Assembly: GCA_937912045.1 (NCBI GenBank)
Contig: CALDPI010000298.1
Coordinates: 1 to 6,055 of the forward strand
Origin: an uncultured Clostridia bacterium
GTDB lineage: Bacteria > Bacillota > Clostridia > Oscillospirales > Acutalibacteraceae
Direction of reading: 5' to 3'
DNA length: 6,055 nucleotides
Positions 5,757 to 6,055 of the stretch are shown here, piece after piece. A program made the translations under genes and the position numbers. Positions within the stretch are counted from its first letter, which is position 1. Each line of letters starts with the position of its first letter. The notes under the pieces were generated by a model. That model was not told the DNA's origin. It searched no databases and saw only the letters and a program-made list of their open reading frames with translations.

Positions 5757-5792
5757 AATAAAGGGAACTCATTAATTTGAGTTCCCTTTATT
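5757..5792 (-). terminator. Rho-independent terminator of the right-edge gene
   Basis: A 14-bp stem (5757-5770 with 5779-5792; core AAAGGGAACTC / GAGTTCCCTTT) has an 8-nt loop. On the minus strand its 3' side enters a T-run (5752-5758). It directly abuts the TAG stop at 5793-5795 of the metallopeptidase-like frame, so that 3' end looks natural. Confidence 0.85.
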
Positions 5793-6055
5793 CTATTTTA
5801 ATCTTCTAAATATCAAATTAGTCATATGAATTATTTCTTGCCCATATGTTGCGACCAAATCGGCAAGTAATTCTTCTTGTTCTAAGGTTAATTCTACATC
5901 ATAACTAAACATACAAGCGTGGGTTAGTTCATGACATAAAACCTTTTTCAAATATTTATTAGATAACCCTACTACTGAGTTTTGTTCGTGGATGAATGTT
6001 TTTTTACCTAATTTTTTTGCTGCCCAAATAACTGGACCGGTTACATAGCCCCCAG
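5793..6055 (-). CDS. Partial chimeric frame: MurG segment joined to metallopeptidase tail
   Basis: The frame is open from the right edge to TAG at 5793-5795 (86 residues seen, 5' end missing). Residues 1-38 are unmistakably from MurG, the GlcNAc transferase making lipid II: GGYVTGPV, then FIHEQNSVVGLSNKYL, the glycosyltransferase-28 N-domain around family residues 90-130. Instead of continuing as MurG, the frame goes straight into VLCHELTHACMFSY (38-51), with zinc motif HELTH (41-45), then EQEELLADLVATYGQEI (59-75) with a candidate third ligand E61. That second part resembles the C-terminus of small ImmA/IrrE- or phage-type metallopeptidases, and it ends naturally at a terminator. Codon use (TTA, AAA, GTA) and GC near 35% differ from the rest of the window. 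Neither half can be complete. It is either a real recombinant pseudogene or, more likely, an assembly or cloning chimera near a contig end. Confidence 0.75.
   Translation of the reverse strand, partial: GGYVTGPVIWAAKKLGKKTFIHEQNSVVGLSNKYLKKVLCHELTHACMFSYDVELTLEQEELLADLVATYGQEIIHMTNLIFRRLK

Larger units (their letters stand above)
5407..5792. other. Gene-free stretch of 386 bases
   Basis: I see no convincing gene here. Reading frames of 60-80 codons on both strands are rich in Phe, Lys, Asn and Arg, lack ribosome sites and match nothing I know. The stretch holds the YabE-like gene's ribosome site, leader and promoter (5414-5533), an AT-rich part with short inverted and direct repeats (about 5585-5713), and a minus-strand terminator (5757-5792). 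A TATAAT on the minus strand at about 5715-5720 has no acceptable -35 box. Confidence 0.7.

Noticed and set aside
5495..5772. Overlapping short frames of 60-80 codons on both strands in the gene-free stretch
   Set aside because: The composition follows AT-rich DNA, there is no Shine-Dalgarno site, they overlap the consensus promoter and terminator, and nothing is recognisable.
1..6055. CRISPR array, tRNA/rRNA genes, IS ends
   Set aside because: I looked for regularly spaced repeats, cloverleaf-like sequences and transposase motifs on both strands and found none.

Overview
The window looks like a piece of a Bacillota genome, most likely an uncultured member of the Clostridia. The signs are strong Shine-Dalgarno sites, near-consensus housekeeping promoters with 17-bp spacers, U-tract terminators, TTG starts, a Gram-positive lipoprotein, and a YabE-type G5/3D cell-wall protein. 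Positions 1 to about 5400 have moderate GC (high 40s percent in lines I counted by eye). The last 250 bases are clearly AT-richer (about 35%).

Layout. (1) Minus strand, 1-1425: a small operon with its own promoter. It encodes a PqqD-like RiPP-recognition-type protein, then an ABC exporter that starts on the base after the PqqD stop codon and runs off the left edge before its Walker A motif. (2) Plus strand, 1436-2575: a back-to-back promoter drives a small two-helix membrane protein. A strong terminator follows, and a small lipoprotein gene begins almost inside that terminator. (3) Plus strand, 2579-4238: a consensus promoter, overlapped by an inverted repeat, drives a large two-domain enzyme with an N-terminal nitrilase-superfamily amidase and a C-terminal glycerophosphodiester phosphodiesterase (GDPD). 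(4) A bidirectional terminator at 4240-4270 separates this gene from a convergent YabE-like gene (4273-5406, minus). That gene has a perfect TTGACA-17-TATAAT promoter and a leader of about 92 nt that can fold into hairpins. (5) A gene-free stretch (5407-5792) ends at another minus-strand terminator. (6) At the right edge is an AT-rich minus-strand reading frame that joins a MurG segment in frame to the tail of an HExxH metallopeptidase.

How the genes relate. Most products belong to the cell envelope: exporter, membrane protein, lipoprotein, a phospholipid-headgroup type hydrolase and a peptidoglycan-remodelling protein. Only the PqqD/ABC pair is clearly one transcription unit. The two most unusual items are the amidase-GDPD fusion, which looks real, and the MurG-metallopeptidase join, which may be an assembly chimera near a contig end.
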